From: Bacteroidaceae bacterium
GTDB taxonomy: Bacteria; Bacteroidota; Bacteroidia; Bacteroidales; Bacteroidaceae
Reading direction: 5' to 3'
DNA: 64,000 bases
Assembly (NCBI GenBank): GCA_017447625.1
Contig: JAFSNB010000015.1
Coordinates: forward strand, 34,945 to 98,944
Of this stretch, positions 35,139 to 44,176 are shown piece by piece. Made by a program: the position numbers and the translations under genes. Position 1 is the stretch's first letter; every line of letters starts with the position of its first letter. The notes beneath the pieces were generated by a model, which made no database searches, had not been told where the DNA came from, and saw only the letters and a list, made by a program, of their open reading frames with translations.

Positions 35139-38100
35139 ATGAGAAAGACTTTTACTACATTATTATTGGCTGGATTTGCCTTCACGGCTTCAGCTCAGTA
35201 CCAGATTCAGAACGGAAACTTCGAGGAGTGGGAGAACGTAGGCTCTGCCACCGAAGAGCCCGCCCACTGGAATTCATTCAAGACAGCCAGCGGTTCGCTT
35301 ACCTCATTCGGCAAGAAGCAGGTAGAGAAACTCTCTGAGAATGCACCCGGCAGTAACGGCTCCGCTTGTGTGCGCGTTTTTGCCGCCAGCACATTAGGTG
35401 TAGTGGCTCAGGGCAACCTGACCACCGGACAGATCAACATGGGCTCGACCAACGCCACAGATGCAAGCGGCAACTATAACTACACGAACACCAGCGACGC
35501 CAACTTCAACCAGAAGTTCAATGGTCTGCCCGATGCTATGCAGCTATACGTTTGGGCGTCTTGCCAGTTCGGGGCCGCCGCATCGTGTAATCTGCACACA
35601 GAGGGCTATTTCCAAGACCCCTCAGCCAACACCAACACGGCTCAGTTAGTGGCCAAGGCAGACAACTCAAGCATATCCAACACCGACACGTGGCAGTTGG
35701 TAACTATCCCCTTCACCTACAGCATCACCGACGGCACCCGTCCCGCCTACGCTCTCGTGACTCTCACCACCAGCGGACAGGCAGGCAAGGGCAACAAGAA
35801 CGACTTCATGAAGGCAGACGATGTGCGCTTCCTATATTTTTCTGAGATTGCCACCGCCACCTTCGACGGCAACAACATCAGTTTTGCCAACGGCACAGCT
35901 ACCGTTAAAGCCACTTACGACGCCTCAAAGCTCGCCCTCACCAGCAACGGCCAAGGCGCAACGATTGAGACGCAGTTCGACGGTGACAAGACACTTACCG
36001 TGACTGTAAAGGGTGACAACATCAGCGAAGATCCGACCAACCAGCACGTCTATACCATCGTCTTCGACCCGAACTCAGAAGGCGGCGGAGAACCCATTGG
36101 TCCTGTTGATCCGGTTGATCCTGTCGAACCTATCGTAAGCGTTGACGGCGAGAACTTCCTTGTACTTGGCGGTTCGTTCGAGAACTGGAAGAGCACCTGC
36201 GGCAGTACATATCAGACAGGCGGCGTAGGCCTGCGCCAGCGCCCGGGCGTTGAGCCGGCCAATTGGAACGGATCAAGCATCAACCAGAAGGTCAGCCTCT
36301 TCTCCTCATCGAAAGAACTGATTGAAGCCGTTGACGGTCCGGAAGGCGGCACGGCCGTTAGAATGAAGAACATCTTCGTGGGCATCGGCTCCCTCGGCAG
36401 TACGGCCCCCGGATTCATAACCTACGGAACTCCGTGGGTACATGCAGAAATGACCATCAGCAACTGCGCAGGCGGTGTCTATGGCGGTCTGGAGTATAGC
36501 AAACGGCCGGATGCAATACGAGGCTATTTCCGCCGCACCACCGGCGAGAAAGGCTCCGAGAAGGCACACATAATCGCTTACCTGTGGCGCGGCACATTCC
36601 AGAGCACAATCGGAAGCAAAGACCGCAACACCTCTGAGGATGCTGAAGACAACGACCGCGCTATCATGGGTCTCGAAGAGAGCACCGGCAATGGTCTGCT
36701 CGTTGCTTCTATGGATTACACGTTTGAATCCACACAGAACAACGACTGGGAAGTAATCACTGTTCCGTTCACATACAAATCAGCCGAGGCTCCCGAGAAG
36801 ATGAATATCATCATTTCCAGCGCCGACTACTGGAATAGAGATAACATCAAGGACGGCAACATCCTGGATGCAGACAGCGTGCAGTTCGTGTTCTTCACCG
36901 ACCTCGCCAGCGCCACCTACGACGGACAGGCAATCCCGTTTGAGAACAACGCTGCAGAGCTGGTAGGCACCTTCGACGAGACAAAACTCAGCCTGCAGGC
37001 CCACGGCGCAGGGGCTTCGGTGGAAACGTCCTACGATGCCGACAGCCGCGTCCTCACTATCACCGTGAAGGGCGGCAACTACGCAGCCGACGAGACGAAC
37101 AGCCAGACATATACCGTTACCTTCCGCAAGCCGAGTTCCGAACTGGCCAGCGTGACATACAACGGTAGTGAGGTAACTCTCTATGGCGCTTCCGCCTCAG
37201 TCGATGAGAAATACGACCCGTCGCTCATCGCTATCGCCGCCGTTGATCCTGCGGCTACCGTGGAGACAAGCTTCAGCGAGGAGAGCGCTCTGCTGACCAT
37301 CACCGTGAAAGGCGCTGACGTGGCAACAGACTCGACCAACATCCACACTTACACCGTTCAGTTCAAGTCTGACGAAGAAGAGCCTGAACCCATCATCGGC
37401 GGTCGAATCACGCTCGAAGGCACACACACCTACACCGATAACCTCGACGTGGCCATCAACGGCGAGAGCTCCGGCGGTCAGCAGACTGACATTATCGTGA
37501 CCTTCAACAACGGCACTTTGGATCTCGCTCTGAACAACTTCAACCTGGCCAGCGGCGAAGACCAGCTCTATGTGGGCAACGTCCAGGTGCAGGGCGTTCC
37601 TTACACCATCAAGGATGGCATCGCATACGCCACCTTCAGCAAAGCCACCAACGTTGAAATCACCGAGGGCGACCCGAGCATAACGGATCTCTACGGCGAG
37701 CCCGTGATGTGGATGGGCCCGATGCTCGGCGAGATTCCTCTCACGCTTCAGGGTAAGGTGGGTGAGAACAAACTCTACTGCAACATCGACATCGAGATGC
37801 TCGGAGTCGGCACAATCCACGTGACATTCGGCAACGACAGCAACTGGCCCGCTATTGGCGGCGGCGGAGTTGATCCCAAGCCCGACCCAATTATTGCATC
37901 CCGCACCTACACGGGCAGACTCAGTGTCACCGTCAATGGCGAGAGCAACGACGACACCACCGCAACCGTTGAGTGTACAGCAAACGAAGACGGCACATTC
38001 AGTCTTGAGCTTCAGGACTTCTTCCTCTCAGCCGAAGGCGAGACTACACCCATCGGTAACATCAAACTGAGCAACATCAGTTCTGCCGAGGTAGCCGATC

Positions 38101-38459
38101 GTGGTTATTGTATGTTTATGTCCACGGAGACAATCCAGATCACCGACGGCTCTGACGAAACCCTCCAGCCCTTAGGCCCCGGAGCTCTGTGGGTAGGCCC
38201 CTACCTCGGTGAGATGCCCGCCACCGTAAGCGGCAAGATTGCTCCCTCACGGCTGTACATGACCATCAGCATCTATATCGACAGGAAGAACATCCTTGTA
38301 ACCTTCGGCGACGACTTTGTCAACGCTATCAAGAATACTGAACAGACTGCCGCATCCAACGGTGTTATCTACGACATCAACGGACGCGCACGCGGCACCA
38401 ATCTCAACGCTCTGCCACGCGGCCTCTACATCATAGGCGGCAAGAAGATTATGAAATAA
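35139..38459 (+). CDS. Large secreted protein with PCMD-like and calycin-like repeats
   Basis: This 1106-aa protein has a signal peptide (MRKTFTTLLLAGFAFTASAQ). Two PCMD-like modules (about residues 24-230 and 350-590) begin with NGNFEEWENVG and GGSFENWKS. Three related Ig-like or beta units (ATYDGQAIPFENNAAELVG and relatives) follow or separate them. Two calycin-like modules lie near the end (TYTDNLDVAINGES and TYTGRLSVTVNGES). The tail (NGVIYDINGRARGTN, then LPRGLYIIGGKK) looks like a type IX secretion signal. The domain types overlap those of the lipoprotein two genes upstream, suggesting one surface system. The ligand is unknown. Confidence 0.82.
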   Translation: MRKTFTTLLLAGFAFTASAQYQIQNGNFEEWENVGSATEEPAHWNSFKTASGSLTSFGKKQVEKLSENAPGSNGSACVRVFAASTLGVVAQGNLTTGQINMGSTNATDASGNYNYTNTSDANFNQKFNGLPDAMQLYVWASCQFGAAASCNLHTEGYFQDPSANTNTAQLVAKADNSSISNTDTWQLVTIPFTYSITDGTRPAYALVTLTTSGQAGKGNKNDFMKADDVRFLYFSEIATATFDGNNISFANGTATVKATYDASKLALTSNGQGATIETQFDGDKTLTVTVKGDNISEDPTNQHVYTIVFDPNSEGGGEPIGPVDPVDPVEPIVSVDGENFLVLGGSFENWKSTCGSTYQTGGVGLRQRPGVEPANWNGSSINQKVSLFSSSKELIEAVDGPEGGTAVRMKNIFVGIGSLGSTAPGFITYGTPWVHAEMTISNCAGGVYGGLEYSKRPDAIRGYFRRTTGEKGSEKAHIIAYLWRGTFQSTIGSKDRNTSEDAEDNDRAIMGLEESTGNGLLVASMDYTFESTQNNDWEVITVPFTYKSAEAPEKMNIIISSADYWNRDNIKDGNILDADSVQFVFFTDLASATYDGQAIPFENNAAELVGTFDETKLSLQAHGAGASVETSYDADSRVLTITVKGGNYAADETNSQTYTVTFRKPSSELASVTYNGSEVTLYGASASVDEKYDPSLIAIAAVDPAATVETSFSEESALLTITVKGADVATDSTNIHTYTVQFKSDEEEPEPIIGGRITLEGTHTYTDNLDVAINGESSGGQQTDIIVTFNNGTLDLALNNFNLASGEDQLYVGNVQVQGVPYTIKDGIAYATFSKATNVEITEGDPSITDLYGEPVMWMGPMLGEIPLTLQGKVGENKLYCNIDIEMLGVGTIHVTFGNDSNWPAIGGGGVDPKPDPIIASRTYTGRLSVTVNGESNDDTTATVECTANEDGTFSLELQDFFLSAEGETTPIGNIKLSNISSAEVADRGYCMFMSTETIQITDGSDETLQPLGPGALWVGPYLGEMPATVSGKIAPSRLYMTISIYIDRKNILVTFGDDFVNAIKNTEQTAASNGVIYDINGRARGTNLNALPRGLYIIGGKKIMK

Positions 38460-38465
38460 ATTGGT

Positions 38466-39392
38466 TTAAAAAATTAAATAAGGCGCTAAGCGCTGCAAGT
38501 CAGCCTCGGTGAACTCCGGATACATTCGGAGATCATCGAGGCTTTTCAAATCTCCGTGCAAACGGCGGTGGCGCATAATTACCTTCGTCTTCTCCACACT
38601 CATATAAGGATGGCGGCGCAAAGTGGAGAAATCAGCCCTGTTCACCGGTATTTGTCTATAGACACCTGTCTTTATCTTCAGCCAGTTGCCTATACTATCC
38701 GGCAGGCCCTCAATCTCTGACAACTGTGTGTCTGACGAAAAACCGCCAAGCTCCTCACGGTATCTCACTATACGGCGAGAAAGCACAGAACCGATACCGG
38801 GGATACGTTTTAGTGTATTCGTATCCACCCTATTCGCATCCAGTTGAACTCGTTCCTTGTATTTCTGTATCCACTGCGTTGTATCTGCACGCCGACGACT
38901 TGAAGAACTGTCTGTTTCAAAGCGGTGGGTTCTGGCCGTATCCTTAGGATAGAAGCGATAGTCCTCACCAATTCTTATCATAGGTCCGAGACGTTTCCAC
39001 AACTCGGGCGTCATGCCATATATTCGCTTGAAATCCTCCGTCTGATGATAACGTCCGCCTTTGGCACGATACTTATAGATATTCCGCACCATATACGGCG
39101 GAAGCCCCAAACGAAGAAATGTCGTTGAATCGGCAGTATTCGGATCAAAAGGGAAGGTCTCCACCTTCTGCTCGGGAACTGCATAGAAACGCTCTTTTTT
39201 ATCCCGCTTGTCGAACCTATTGTATTTTTCGTAAGTCTGCCTCCGCAGATATGTGCTGTCCGCTATAGAGTCGTTTGCCAGAGCCTCCCCCTCTTTATCG
39301 TCTCCTCCACAGCGCTCCACAAGAAGCACACCGCCCCATAACGCTGACAGAAGAACAAAAGAAAAAACAAAACTGCGCCGATCACTCCTCAT
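38466..39392 (-). CDS. Helix-hairpin-helix protein, membrane anchored
   Basis: This 308-aa protein has one N-terminal hydrophobic segment (FVFSFVLLSALWGGVLLVE). Three ComEA-type helix-hairpin-helix units follow: PNTADSTTFLRLGLPPYMV, DANRVDTNTLKRIPGIGSVL and VNRADFSTLRRHPYMSVEK. It may bind DNA outside the cytoplasm, as ComEA does in uptake, but DNA binding is inferred only from the motif. The 3' end converges with the large surface gene, with 6 nt between stops. Confidence 0.8.
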   Translation of the reverse strand: MRSDRRSFVFSFVLLSALWGGVLLVERCGGDDKEGEALANDSIADSTYLRRQTYEKYNRFDKRDKKERFYAVPEQKVETFPFDPNTADSTTFLRLGLPPYMVRNIYKYRAKGGRYHQTEDFKRIYGMTPELWKRLGPMIRIGEDYRFYPKDTARTHRFETDSSSSRRRADTTQWIQKYKERVQLDANRVDTNTLKRIPGIGSVLSRRIVRYREELGGFSSDTQLSEIEGLPDSIGNWLKIKTGVYRQIPVNRADFSTLRRHPYMSVEKTKVIMRHRRLHGDLKSLDDLRMYPEFTEADLQRLAPYLIF

Positions 39393-39403
39393 AAACCAAT
39401 TTA

Positions 39404-39530
39404 TTCTAATTCATAATTCATAATGCATAATTAGGCTGCGCGCAGCTTAACCTTTTCTCTGAAAAACTATTTTTTCTCTTTTTCTCTTTTCTCTCCCTCA
39501 TATCCCCCTCCGGGGGATTATAGGGGGCCA
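39404..39530. repeat. Mosaic of repeats 3' of the first symporter
   Basis: From left to right this gap holds AATTCATAATTCATAATGC units, GCTGCGCGCAGC, a CTTTTTCTCTTTTCTC purine/pyrimidine run and the G/C palindrome at 39502-39530. The gap between the two symporter genes (40899-41054) has the same order of elements. Confidence 0.7.
39502..39530 (-). repeat. G/C palindrome abutting a symporter stop
   Basis: In the gene direction the stop TAA is followed by TGGCCCCCTATAATC and then CCCCGGAGGGGGAT. The copy after the second symporter (41027-41054) and the copies at 54024-54060 and 55432-55466 have the same core and orientation. Confidence 0.8.
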
Positions 39531-40898
39531 TTAGCCCCAACCTAACTCATTAACGAATATAAGGGCGATTATCACCGGTGCGATCCAACGCAGGAAGAAG
39601 ATGAAGAGCGAGCACACCCACGCCGGAACGGGCAAGGTGCCTTTGTTGGTGATTTCCTCAACCACCAACTCGCGTTTCAGTCGCCAGCCCACAAACAGAC
39701 AGAGGAATATGCCGCTGATGGGCATAATGAACTTGGCCGTGAGATAATTGAAGAAATCGAAGAAGCCCATTCCGAAGAACGGAGTGAAATCCTTCAACGG
39801 GCCGATACTGAGGCAGCAGAGCACAGACAGTATTATCGACACTATCGTCATAACGCTTGCGGCGCGCTTGCGACTCACCTGATAGCGGTCGTAAATGAAA
39901 GCTGTCACCTCCTCGTGCATGGAGATTGTTGACGTGAGAGCAGCCAACACCAGCAACAAATAAAACAACAGCGAGAAAATATAACCCAGCACAGGCAATC
40001 CGCCAAACACATGATTAAATATATTAGGCAGAGTGATAAACACCAGTCCCGGCCCTGCATCGGGTTGAACGCCAGCCACAGAGAAAACGGCGGGGAATAT
40101 GATGAAACCGCTTAAAATAGCCACCGCAGTATCCAGACTGACCACCGAAGCTGCCGTCTGTCCGAGATTTACATCATCCTTGAAATAACTGGCGTATGTG
40201 CTCAGACATCCTATGGCCAGACTCAGAGAGAAGAATGCTTGACCAAGTGCGCTTAACACCACGTCGGCGGTAATCTTACTGAAGTCGGGCTTCAAGAGAT
40301 ACTCGACACCTGTCTTGGCTCCGGGCATAGACAGCGCGCCGAACACAAGCACACCCATAATCAGCAGAAGCACAGGCATAAGAACCTTCGAGAAGGACTC
40401 TATTCCGTGCTCTACTCCGCGTTCGATTATCAGATTTGTAATCAGCAGGAAAATGATTGAATAACACAATGGCGACCACGTTGAAGAGGCAAAATCTGCG
40501 AAGTAAGCGGCTGTATCGCTCACTGTGCTCATCTCTGTCAGAGCAGAGCTGACCGCATATTTCAGAGTCCATCCGGCAACCACCGAGTAATAGGAGAGGA
40601 TGAGCGTCACACACAGCATACCGGCATATCCCGTGAGGAACCACGGTTCTCCGGGGGCGAGCTGCTGGTAGGCGGAGGCTATATTGGTGTGGGTGCGCCG
40701 CCCAATGATAAATTCAGCTGTCATCATCGGAATACCCAGAATAAGCACACACGCCAGATATATAATGATGAACGCAGCACCGCCGTTGCTCCCAGTCTCT
40801 ACGGGGAAACGCCAGATATTACCCAGCCCCACTGCCGAACCGGCTGTGGCCAGGATTATTCCCACTTTACTTGCAAAACTTCCGCGATCTAAATTCAT
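39531..40898 (-). CDS. Sodium-dependent symporter, SNF family (1)
   Basis: This membrane transporter (455 aa, about 11-12 helices) belongs to the neurotransmitter:sodium symporter family. It has the hallmark GSAVGLGNIWRFP near the N-terminus and GGAAFIIIYLACVLILG after it. The substrate is probably an amino acid, but the exact one is unknown. The ATG at 40898 is preferred over 40919, because the extra seven residues MFNVQYS come from a dispersed GAACATTGAACATTGA repeat. A paralogue lies immediately upstream. Confidence 0.92.
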   Translation of the reverse strand: MNLDRGSFASKVGIILATAGSAVGLGNIWRFPVETGSNGGAAFIIIYLACVLILGIPMMTAEFIIGRRTHTNIASAYQQLAPGEPWFLTGYAGMLCVTLILSYYSVVAGWTLKYAVSSALTEMSTVSDTAAYFADFASSTWSPLCYSIIFLLITNLIIERGVEHGIESFSKVLMPVLLLIMGVLVFGALSMPGAKTGVEYLLKPDFSKITADVVLSALGQAFFSLSLAIGCLSTYASYFKDDVNLGQTAASVVSLDTAVAILSGFIIFPAVFSVAGVQPDAGPGLVFITLPNIFNHVFGGLPVLGYIFSLLFYLLLVLAALTSTISMHEEVTAFIYDRYQVSRKRAASVMTIVSIILSVLCCLSIGPLKDFTPFFGMGFFDFFNYLTAKFIMPISGIFLCLFVGWRLKRELVVEEITNKGTLPVPAWVCSLFIFFLRWIAPVIIALIFVNELGWG

Positions 40899-40899
40899 T

Positions 40900-41054
40900 G
40901 AGTATTGAACATTGAACATTGACCATTAGCTGCGCGCAGCTTAATCTTTTCTCTTAATATCTCTCTTTTCTTTTTTTTCGCCTTCGCTCAACAATACGTC
41001 TCTCCTTCTCTTTTCTCTCCCCTCATATCCCCTCCGGGGGATTATAGGGGGCCC
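40900..41054. repeat. Repeat mosaic between the two symporter genes
   Basis: The interval consists of TATTGAACATTGAACATTGA units, GCTGCGCGCAGC, a CTTTTC-rich run with CGCCTTCGCTCAACAATACG, and the palindrome at 41027-41054. The CGCCTTCGCTCAAC unit is the complement of a unit in the gaps near 54070 and 55485. Confidence 0.7.
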
Positions 41055-42419
41055 TTATATTGCTCCCAACTCATTAGCGAATATCAGGGCGATGGCCATT
41101 GGTGCGAAGAATCGGATCAGGAACAGGAAGAACCAGAAGAGGGGCTTGTGCAGACGTATTTGTCCCCCGTTGGTAAGCTCGTGCCAGAGCAGGCTGGTGT
41201 CTAATTTCCATCCGGTGAAAAGGCAGATTATTATACCGCCCACGGGCAGGAATATCTTTGCAGATATGAAATCAAAGAAATCGAAGAAACCCATCCCGAA
41301 GAAAGGTTTGAACTCTGCCAGCGGGCCAAAGCTAAGGGCACACAGCACACCAAAGCAAATACATACCGTGGTGACTATTACGGCTGCCTTGTGCCGCCCT
41401 ATCTTATAGTGCTCATGCAAAAATGCCGTCACTGGCTCATGCAGTGAAATCATCGATGTCAGCGCCGCAATAAGCAAGAGCAGATAAAACATCAGGGAGA
41501 ATATCCACATAAACATCGGTAAGGCAGAGAAAGCCATCTGAAACACCTTGGGCAGAGTGATAAACACCAGACCCGGTCCCGCATCAGGCGCCATCTCGCT
41601 CACGGAGAATACGGCAGGAAAGATGATGAAACCGCTCATTATAGCCACCGTAGTGTCTATACTGATCACGCTACCTGCCGTCCTTACCAGTTTGGCATCG
41701 TCGGTGAAATACGAAGCGTATGTGCAGAGACAGCCCATTGCCAGACTCAGCGAATAGAAAGCCTGTCCGAGAGCGCTCAGCACCACCTTGGAGGAGATTT
41801 TTGTGAAATCGGGCATAAGCAGGAACTTCAATCCGGCCTTTGAGCCCGGCATAGAGAACGAGCAGATAACTAATACTGCGATTATCAGCAGCAGGAGCGG
41901 CATCATGACCTTGGAGAAGCGCTCTATTCCTTTTTGTACGCCACGGATTATGATGAAATGGGTTAGCAGCAATATCGCTACCACATACACCACGGGCTCC
42001 CACGGGCTGCCGGTGAAATGGGCAAAAAACGCGCCGCTATCCGTCATCATGGATATCTGTCCGTCAATCGCCGACACCATATATTTCATGGTCCAGGCAC
42101 TCACCACACAGTAATAACACAGTATGAACCAAGCCGTGAACACCCCGAGATAACCCTGAAACACCCACCAGCTGCCAGGCGCGAGTTTGCGGTATGCATC
42201 CACGGTGTTGGCGTGTGTGTGTCTGCCGATAAGGAATTCCGAGAGCATCACAGGCAGACCAAGCAAAAGAATACAAGCGATATAAACCAGAATGAAAGCA
42301 GCACCGCCGTTCGCACCCACTTCTGTGGGGAAACGCCACACATTACCAAGCCCCACCGCACTGCCTGCGGCGGCCAGAATGATTCCTAACTTACTTCCGA
42401 AACTGGCTCTTTTACTCAT
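41055..42419 (-). CDS. Sodium-dependent symporter, SNF family (2)
   Basis: This second SNF-family symporter (454 aa) is clearly related to the neighbouring one but diverged along its whole length. It shares GSAVGLGNVWRFP, AFILVYIACILLLGLPVM and the late FFGMGFFDFFDF segment. Tandem paralogues may differ in substrate or affinity. The ATG at 42419 lies 8 nt after a TACTTTTG box on the same strand, so its mRNA may have almost no leader. A palindrome abuts its stop. Confidence 0.93.
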   Translation of the reverse strand: MSKRASFGSKLGIILAAAGSAVGLGNVWRFPTEVGANGGAAFILVYIACILLLGLPVMLSEFLIGRHTHANTVDAYRKLAPGSWWVFQGYLGVFTAWFILCYYCVVSAWTMKYMVSAIDGQISMMTDSGAFFAHFTGSPWEPVVYVVAILLLTHFIIIRGVQKGIERFSKVMMPLLLLIIAVLVICSFSMPGSKAGLKFLLMPDFTKISSKVVLSALGQAFYSLSLAMGCLCTYASYFTDDAKLVRTAGSVISIDTTVAIMSGFIIFPAVFSVSEMAPDAGPGLVFITLPKVFQMAFSALPMFMWIFSLMFYLLLLIAALTSMISLHEPVTAFLHEHYKIGRHKAAVIVTTVCICFGVLCALSFGPLAEFKPFFGMGFFDFFDFISAKIFLPVGGIIICLFTGWKLDTSLLWHELTNGGQIRLHKPLFWFFLFLIRFFAPMAIALIFANELGAI

Positions 42420-42427
42420 AACGGGCG

Positions 42428-42435
42428 CAAAAGTA
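42428..42435 (-). promoter_or_regulatory. Probable -7 element for symporter 2
   Basis: The minus strand reads TACTTTTG, followed by CGCCCGTT and the ATG. The close spacing implies a near-leaderless transcript. No matching TTTG lies 20 nt upstream. Confidence 0.45.
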
Positions 42436-42477
42436 CTACAAAATGAGAGAAAAAAGAAAAGAGAAAAGAGAAAAATG

Positions 42478-42537
42478 TCAATTATGCATTATGAATTAAG
42501 AATTATGCATTAAAAATGTGAATTATAAATTAAAAAC
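42478..42537. repeat. AATTATGCATT-type repeat upstream of the VanZ-like gene
   Basis: Repeated AATTATGCATTATGAATT and AATTATAAATT units lie between the two divergent promoters. They belong to the A/T-rich module family also seen at 17980, 21940, 39410, 53120 and 56310. Confidence 0.65.
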
Positions 42538-42539
42538 AC

Positions 42540-42547
42540 TACTTTTG
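42540..42547 (+). promoter_or_regulatory. Probable -7 element for the VanZ-like gene
   Basis: TACTTTTG fits TAnnTTTG. It lies 21 nt before the ATG at 42569 and rules out a start at 42518, which would be upstream of transcription. Confidence 0.45.
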
Positions 42548-42568
42548 CGCCCCGAAACAGCAAGTATT

Positions 42569-42943
42569 ATGATATTGAAGTATCCTTTCACTATTCTGGC
42601 CACCATCGCGATATGGGTGCTTAGCCTCTTCCCCTTATCCCTGCCGGAACCCATCACCGACGTTCCCTTCTACGACAAATGGGGGCATTTCGTCATGTAC
42701 GGCACCTTCACCCTGATTGTTCTTTGGGAAAGCAGGCGCGCAGAACACGTCAGTTGGAATAAAACTTTCCTGTGGAAGATATTGGCCATAGTCCTTATGT
42801 CCGGTCTTCTGGAACTTCTCCAAGCCTACGCCACCACAAACCGCTCAGGCGAGTGGGCCGACTTCCTCGCCAACAGCACCGGCGTCCTCATCGGCACAGC
42901 GATTTACTTGGCCACCAACAAACTATTAAAACAACGGATTTAA
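42569..42943 (+). CDS. VanZ-like membrane protein
   Basis: This small membrane protein (124 aa, about four helices) is of the VanZ-like type. Landmarks are DVPFYDKWGHFVMYGTFT (the DKxxHFxxY pattern) and GLLELLQAYATTNRSGEWAD, where the Glu and Asp residues are typical. The family's molecular role outside glycopeptide resistance is not clear, and nothing nearby suggests resistance. The start is set by the promoter. An ACGGATT repeat block begins at the gene end. Confidence 0.82.
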   Translation: MILKYPFTILATIAIWVLSLFPLSLPEPITDVPFYDKWGHFVMYGTFTLIVLWESRRAEHVSWNKTFLWKILAIVLMSGLLELLQAYATTNRSGEWADFLANSTGVLIGTAIYLATNKLLKQRI

Positions 42944-43060
42944 CGGATTAAACGAATTTTAGATTAGCGGCCTTTTCTTCAACGTTATTACGTTATACCG
43001 TTATTTCGTTATTACGACTGGCCGCTTAACCCTTAAACTTTTACATTCTACATTTTACAT
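42928..43060. repeat. Mosaic repeats between the VanZ-like gene and ribF
   Basis: Units include AACAACGGATTTAACGGATT (42930-42949, overlapping the end of the VanZ-like gene), an AGCGGCC/GGCCGCT inverted pair (42966-43026) enclosing ACGTTATTACGTTATACCGT, and TTACATTCTACATTTTACAT (43041-43060), which ends 7 nt before ribF. A TAGAATGTAAAATGT relative of the last unit lies between ftsQ and ftsA. Confidence 0.65.
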
Positions 43061-43067
43061 AAAGCCC

Positions 43068-43979
43068 TTGCCTTTCCTCTCTGCCATAGGATTCTTTGAC
43101 GGTGTCCACCGCGGACATCAGCATCTGATAACTCAGGTTATTGCTGAGTCACGGCGGCGTGGCTGTCCGTCAATGCTGGTAACCTTCGACCGCCACCCCC
43201 GCACTGTCTTTGCACCGGAGGCCGTTCCACCTCTGCTGACCACCAGCGAGGAGAAGACTGCTCTGTTGAAGGCTACTGGTATAGACGAGGTCTGTTTTCT
43301 GCCCTTTGATCGGGAGTTAGCGGCTATGTCTGCCCACGATTTCATGGCAGAAATCCTTCAGCGCAAGTTGCATACGGGGGTGCTCGTCATCGGCTACGAC
43401 CATCATTTCGGATGCCGTAAGAGCGGCAACAGCATCGAGGGGTTTGAGGATTATGTGCGCTATGGACGTGAGCTTGGCATTGATGTCGTTGCGGCGACAG
43501 AGTTAGACAGTTCGGTACATATCAGTTCGTCCGCAATCCGCAAGAGTCTCTTGGACGGAGATGTGTCAGAAGCTGCTAACTTGCTTGGACGCCCCTATTC
43601 ATGGACAGGAAAGGTAGTCCACGGTCAGGCTCTTGGCCGTCAGCTCGGTTTCCCCACAGCCAACCTCTCCCCCACCGAACCGCTGAAACTGCTGCCCGCC
43701 CGTGGTGCTTACGCCGTAAGCGTGTCAGGAATCGCCGATTCACCGCTGCCTGCGATGCTCAATATCGGCACACGACCCACCATCGACGGCAGTTCCGTAA
43801 GCATCGAAGTACACATCCTGGACTTCCACGGCGACCTCTACGGCCGCACCCTCACCCTCAACTTCATCTCCCGTCTCCGCCCTGAAATCCAGTTTGCCGA
43901 CACCACCGCCCTTGCTCAGCAGTTAGAGCAAGACGCTCAATTAACCAAAAAGACGCTTGTTTTTACTCAACGAATTTGA
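43068..43979 (+). CDS. ribF: Bifunctional riboflavin kinase/FMN adenylyltransferase
   Basis: RibF converts riboflavin to FMN and then FAD. The N-terminal adenylyltransferase has GFFDGVHRGHQ and later VHISSSAIRKSL. The C-terminal kinase has GRQLGFPTANL and PAMLNIGTRPT. At 303 aa it lacks the first 10-15 residues that normally precede GFFDGVHRGH. No ATG exists in frame upstream before a TAG at 42960, so the best start is TTG at 43068. A repeat ends just before the start, suggesting that the original N-terminus was displaced. The remaining frame is intact. Confidence 0.88.
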   Translation: MPFLSAIGFFDGVHRGHQHLITQVIAESRRRGCPSMLVTFDRHPRTVFAPEAVPPLLTTSEEKTALLKATGIDEVCFLPFDRELAAMSAHDFMAEILQRKLHTGVLVIGYDHHFGCRKSGNSIEGFEDYVRYGRELGIDVVAATELDSSVHISSSAIRKSLLDGDVSEAANLLGRPYSWTGKVVHGQALGRQLGFPTANLSPTEPLKLLPARGAYAVSVSGIADSPLPAMLNIGTRPTIDGSSVSIEVHILDFHGDLYGRTLTLNFISRLRPEIQFADTTALAQQLEQDAQLTKKTLVFTQRI

Positions 43980-44160
43980 CGAATTTGACGAATTCAGCTG
44001 ACACAATGTTTTAGACTTTTCACATATAATTACCACTAATTAGCCATGAATTACTCATATAATTTATTAAAATATTTATGGTCATTCGTAATCAATTCGT
44101 GATAATTCGTGTGAAAGAAAAATCCGTTAAATCGTGTAATCCGTTGTTTGAAAAATAATT
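43965..44160. repeat. ACGAATT/ACGGATT repeats between ribF and mfd
   Basis: ACGAATTTGACGAATTTG units start inside the ribF 3' end. AATCAATTCGTGATAATTCG and AATCCGTTAAATCGTGTAAT units with TTGTTTG follow. No gene is visible. The interval separates two convergent genes and may act in termination. Confidence 0.6.
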
Positions 44161-44176
44161 AGTTTAATTCGTATAA

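Noticed and set aside
39531-42419. Symporter pair as an assembly duplication
   Set aside because: The two proteins differ throughout in sequence, so they are true paralogues. Only the flanking repeats are near-identical.
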